Source: Embleya scabrispora (GTDB lineage Bacteria; Actinomycetota; Actinomycetes; Streptomycetales; Streptomycetaceae). Taken from it: 64,000 nucleotides of DNA. The notes below the pieces were generated by a model. The model had not been told where the DNA came from. It worked only from the letters and a program-made list of their open reading frames with translations, and searched no databases. The DNA lies in contig NZ_MWQN01000003.1 of NCBI RefSeq assembly GCF_002024165.1, positions 310,001-374,000 on the forward strand, in the 5' to 3' direction. Positions 61,697 to 64,000 of the stretch are shown here, piece after piece; within the stretch, counting starts at the first letter, position 1; the number at the start of each line of letters is the position of its first letter. The position numbers and the translations under genes were made by a program.

Positions 61697-61729
61697 CCCA
61701 CGGTTGCGTTTGGTGTACACCCACGGTTG
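61697..61729. repeat. Two CCCACGGTTG direct repeats upstream of the MMPL gene
   Basis: CCCACGGTTG at 61697-61706 and 61720-61729, 23 bases centre to centre, separated by CGTTTGGTGTACA, with GTGTACAC as a partial palindrome. It lies 140-170 bases before the MMPL start, behind the response regulator gene. The two-turn spacing would suit a NarL-type dimer site. Confidence 0.5.
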
Positions 61730-61795
61730 TGGGTCGCCGCCGGCCGACCCCCGGCCCTCGATCGGCCGACGAATCGCACGCCGACCGGATCCGAA

Positions 61796-62461
61796 TCAGC
61801 TCGGCCGGCCGGGCGTCACCATCCCCGACTCGTAGGCCGGCACCACGAGTTGAGCGCGGTCGCGGACCGCGGTCTTGGTCATGATCCGGCTCACGTGTGT
61901 CTTGGCCGTCGCGGGGCTCAACACCAGCCGGGCCGCGATCTCGTCGTTGGACAACCCGCCCGCGACCAGGGTCATCACCTCACGTTCGCGATCGGTCAAC
62001 GCCTGGACCCGGGGGTCCGGTTCCGGCGGCGCAACCCGGCCGGCGAACTCGGCGATCAGCCGACGGGTGATCGTCGGCGAGATCAGCGCGTCGCCGCGGG
62101 CGACCACGCGTACGCCGTGGATCAATTCGACCGGTTCGGTGTCCTTGACCAGGAAGCCACTCGCGCCCGCGCGCAGTGCGCCGTACACATATTCGTCCAG
62201 GTCGAAGGTGGTCAGGATGACGACCCGCACCTCCGCGAGCAGTTCGTCGGCGATGATCCGTCGGGCTGCCTCCAGGCCGTCCAGTCGCGGCATCCGGATG
62301 TCCATCAACACGACGTCCGGCCGCAGTTCGCCCGCGAGCGCCACCGCCTCCGTGCCGTCGGCGGCCTCGCCGACCACCGTGATGTCGTCCTCGTTGTCCA
62401 GGATCCAGCGCAGGCCGGCGCGGACCAACGCCTGGTCGTCCGCGAGCAACACCCGGATCAC
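61796..62461 (-). CDS. NarL/FixJ-family response regulator
   Basis: 221 residues from GTG 62461, overlapping the kinase stop (GTGA). The receiver domain has Asp8/9 in LLADDQALVRAGLRW, phosphoacceptor Asp54 in VVLMDIRMPRLDG, and VILTTFDLDEYVYGALRAGA with the Lys in FLVKD. The C-terminal LuxR domain (LTDREREVMTLVAGGLSNDE, LVLSPATAKTHVSRIMTK) binds DNA. It is partner of the histidine kinase encoded just upstream. The MMPL gene downstream on the same strand is a likely target; candidate binding repeats lie at 61697-61729. Confidence 0.95.
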   Translation of the reverse strand: MIRVLLADDQALVRAGLRWILDNEDDITVVGEAADGTEAVALAGELRPDVVLMDIRMPRLDGLEAARRIIADELLAEVRVVILTTFDLDEYVYGALRAGASGFLVKDTEPVELIHGVRVVARGDALISPTITRRLIAEFAGRVAPPEPDPRVQALTDREREVMTLVAGGLSNDEIAARLVLSPATAKTHVSRIMTKTAVRDRAQLVVPAYESGMVTPGRPS

Positions 62462-63696
62462 GCGGCGCCCTCCCGACGCAGCGGCAGCGTGGCGCTGACC
62501 CGGTACCCGCCGCCCGGTCGCGCGCCGGCCTCGAACTCGCCGCCCAGGGCTCGGGCCCGTTCTCCCATGCCCGCGACCCCGCTTCCGCCGCCGGGTCCGC
62601 CCGCCGCGCCACGGGTGTCCTCCGGCCGCTCCGCGTCGCGGCCGTCCCGGGAACCCCCCGCGCCGGCCCGCCCGTCGTCGTCGATCCGCACTCGTACCCG
62701 CCTCTCCTCGAACTCGATCCGCACCACGGCCGACGCCGCCCCCGAGTGCCGGGTCACGTTCGTCAGCGCCTCCTGCACGATCCGATACGCGGCCAGGTCC
62801 ACCGCCGGCGGCAAGGGCGGCGAGCCGTCGGGGAGTTCCAGGCGCACCCCGATACCCGCCCGAGCCATGTGCGCGATCAGCTCGTCGAGCGCGGCCAGGC
62901 CGGGGGCGGGCGCGGTCGGCGCCTCCTCGTCCACCTGCCGCAACACGCCGAGTGTCTCGCGCAGTTCGCGCAGCGCGTCGCGGCTGGTCCGCTTGATCGC
63001 GTCGAGCGCCTGCTCGGCCCGATCCGGAGCACGCGCGAAACCGTGCAGCGCGGCCCCGGACTGCACGTTGATCAGTGACAGGTGGTGGCCCAGCACGTCA
63101 TGCAACTCTCGTGCGATGCGCAGTCGTTCCTCGACCGCCCGGCGCCGGGCCTCCGCCTCCAGGGTGTGCTCCGCCTCCTCCGCGCGGCGATGCGCCTCGG
63201 CCAGGTACGCATTGCGGTTGTGCAGCATCCCGCCGATCGCGATCACCGCGACGATCCAGCCGAACATCAGGAACAGCGCGGCGTCGTCGAGATGGTTCTC
63301 ACCGCTGCGCTGTTCGGCGACGCCGACGGCGGTGGCGAAACCGGCGCCGACGATGATGGCGATCACCAGCCGCCCGCGCGCCGCCGCGCTGTACAGGGCC
63401 ACGGCGAAGGTCACGAACAGCGGCCCGTCCGCCACCACGAACGGGTAGTACACCCCCGACGCCAGCAGGGTCAGCAGCAGCACCGTGACGGGGTACTCCC
63501 GCCGGACGAACAGCGCGGCGCACGCGGCGAAGACCGGCACCAGGCCCAGCGCGTCCGATCCGTCCATCGGCACCATGTCCACGATCGTGAACACCACCAC
63601 GAACACGCCGACGACCGCCGTACCCAGGGCCCCGGCGGCCGCACCGCGCGGCACCCATGCGGGTATTCGCCAAAGACTCCCCATGATCGGCAGCAT
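62458..63696 (-). CDS. Membrane sensor histidine kinase, HisKA_3 type
   Basis: 412 residues from the ATG at 63696 (no strong ribosome site; an ATG at 63684 is an alternative). The N-terminal half has four to six membrane helices (GAAAGALGTAVVGVFVVVFT, VFAACAALFVRREYPVTVLL, AALFLMFGWIVAVIAIGGML). It is followed by a coiled-coil (YLAEAHRRAEEAEHTLEAEA), the HisKA_3 box RLRIARELHDVLGHHLSLIN, and the ATPase domain (AYRIVQEALTNVTRHSGAAS, with a Gly-rich insert and GSGVAGMGERARALGG). Typical of streptomycete NarL-type kinases. It may be cotranscribed with the MFS gene 14 bases upstream. Confidence 0.93.
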   Translation of the reverse strand: MLPIMGSLWRIPAWVPRGAAAGALGTAVVGVFVVVFTIVDMVPMDGSDALGLVPVFAACAALFVRREYPVTVLLLTLLASGVYYPFVVADGPLFVTFAVALYSAAARGRLVIAIIVGAGFATAVGVAEQRSGENHLDDAALFLMFGWIVAVIAIGGMLHNRNAYLAEAHRRAEEAEHTLEAEARRRAVEERLRIARELHDVLGHHLSLINVQSGAALHGFARAPDRAEQALDAIKRTSRDALRELRETLGVLRQVDEEAPTAPAPGLAALDELIAHMARAGIGVRLELPDGSPPLPPAVDLAAYRIVQEALTNVTRHSGAASAVVRIEFEERRVRVRIDDDGRAGAGGSRDGRDAERPEDTRGAAGGPGGGSGVAGMGERARALGGEFEAGARPGGGYRVSATLPLRREGAA

Positions 63697-63710
63697 AGGG
63701 CCGGCAACTC

Positions 63711-64000
63711 CTACGCGCTGTCGGGTTCTCCGGGGCTGGTCGGCTTCGAGGGACGGTGGAGCGCCGGGGGTCGCGGCGTCGTGCGGAGGTGCGTCGCGGC
63801 GAGGAGCAGGCAGAGGGCGGCCATCGTGGACCACAGCGCGATCGCTCCCGTGCGGGCGAGGAGTTGGGTGCCGCACAGGGGGGCGAGGGTCGCGGCAATG
63901 CCCCAACCGGTGCCGAAGACGGCCAGGTACCGGCCGCTTCCGGTCGATGGGGCCAGGTCGGTGACGAGCGCGTAGACCCGGCACATGATCAGCACCCGGC
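63711..64000 (-). CDS. MFS transporter, C-terminal part
   Basis: The frame is open to the window edge, so only the last ~96 residues are seen. LIMCRVYALVTDLAPSTGSG, RYLAVFGTGWGIAATLAPLC and GAIALWSTMAALCLLLAATH are the last two or three helices of an MFS transporter, with a short basic tail. The stop at 63711 is 14 bases before the kinase start on the same strand, so transporter, kinase and response regulator are likely one operon. Confidence 0.8.
   Translation of the reverse strand, partial: RVLIMCRVYALVTDLAPSTGSGRYLAVFGTGWGIAATLAPLCGTQLLARTGAIALWSTMAALCLLLAATHLRTTPRPPALHRPSKPTSPGEPDSA

Noticed and set aside
1-64000. tRNA, rRNA, riboswitch or complete insertion sequence
   Set aside because: No cloverleaf, rRNA core sequence, transposase motif or terminal inverted repeats were recognised when reading both strands. 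Short or divergent RNAs could still be missed by eye.

Overview
The window is high-GC actinobacterial chromosome, most likely from a Streptomyces or close relative. Signs of this are the very GC-rich coding DNA, frequent GTG starts, long antisense open frames, a DasR-type (dre) palindrome before a GH18 chitinase, many secreted proteins, and families typical of streptomycetes (TIGR04222, peptidase inhibitor I36, PadR, NIPSNAP, DevS/OsdK-like kinase). No tRNA, rRNA, CRISPR array or complete insertion sequence was seen. The content looks like accessory or arm-type DNA.

Layout. 1-9.4 kb: a partial gene of unknown role, a small secreted peptide, a lipoprotein, a decayed LysR gene, an APH-fold kinase, a decayed VOC gene, a secreted alpha/beta hydrolase, an I36-type inhibitor, an isochorismatase-fold hydrolase, a VOC protein and a TIGR04222 membrane protein with a Cys-rich tail. 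9.6-16.6 kb: an HNH-like protein, NIPSNAP + TetR divergent from a quinone-oxidoreductase-like MDR, a PadR-GyrI fusion, a small secreted protein, a Tat-exported serine hydrolase with an altered YxN motif, and a DUF4303-like protein. 16.6-25.8 kb: a dormancy/hypoxia-like block made of phosphoketolase, acetate kinase, a DevS-like two-GAF histidine kinase that keeps the haem residues, an FMN split-barrel protein, a frameshifted APC permease and a tandem UspA protein. A 16-bp palindrome, AGGGCCGTTCGGCCCT, and variants recur in the promoters. 26-28.8 kb: a STAS protein and an arsenic island, arsI <-> arsR-acr3-arsC, with a perfect operator.

29-35.8 kb: a conserved hypothetical, an epoxide hydrolase, a large secreted M4 + M28 double protease and a luciferase-like oxidoreductase. 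35.8-45.9 kb: the most unusual part, a tight four-gene minus-strand operon coding for about 3,320 residues of proteins with no recognised enzymatic motif. One is DUF6603-like and one looks like a beta-solenoid. The operon is preceded by an AT-rich leader and an ABC-transporter fragment, which suggests acquisition. 46-54 kb: MFS exporter, chitinase, BNR/sialidase-like secreted protein, a LuxR-type regulator, and a divergent MarR/AhpD-like pair around a perfect 28-bp palindrome. 54-64 kb: DHA2 MFS + amidase separated by an array of 11-12 bp repeats, divergent TetR + alpha/beta hydrolase, a frameshifted MMPL exporter, a NarL-type two-component system and the end of another MFS gene.

Themes: several regulator/target pairs whose operators can be read directly; four long hairpins at or near gene ends; and four damaged genes or gene fragments. 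Two further genes carry single-base frameshifts at G/C runs, which could be real or could be assembly errors. All functional calls come from reading translated motifs; no database search was run.
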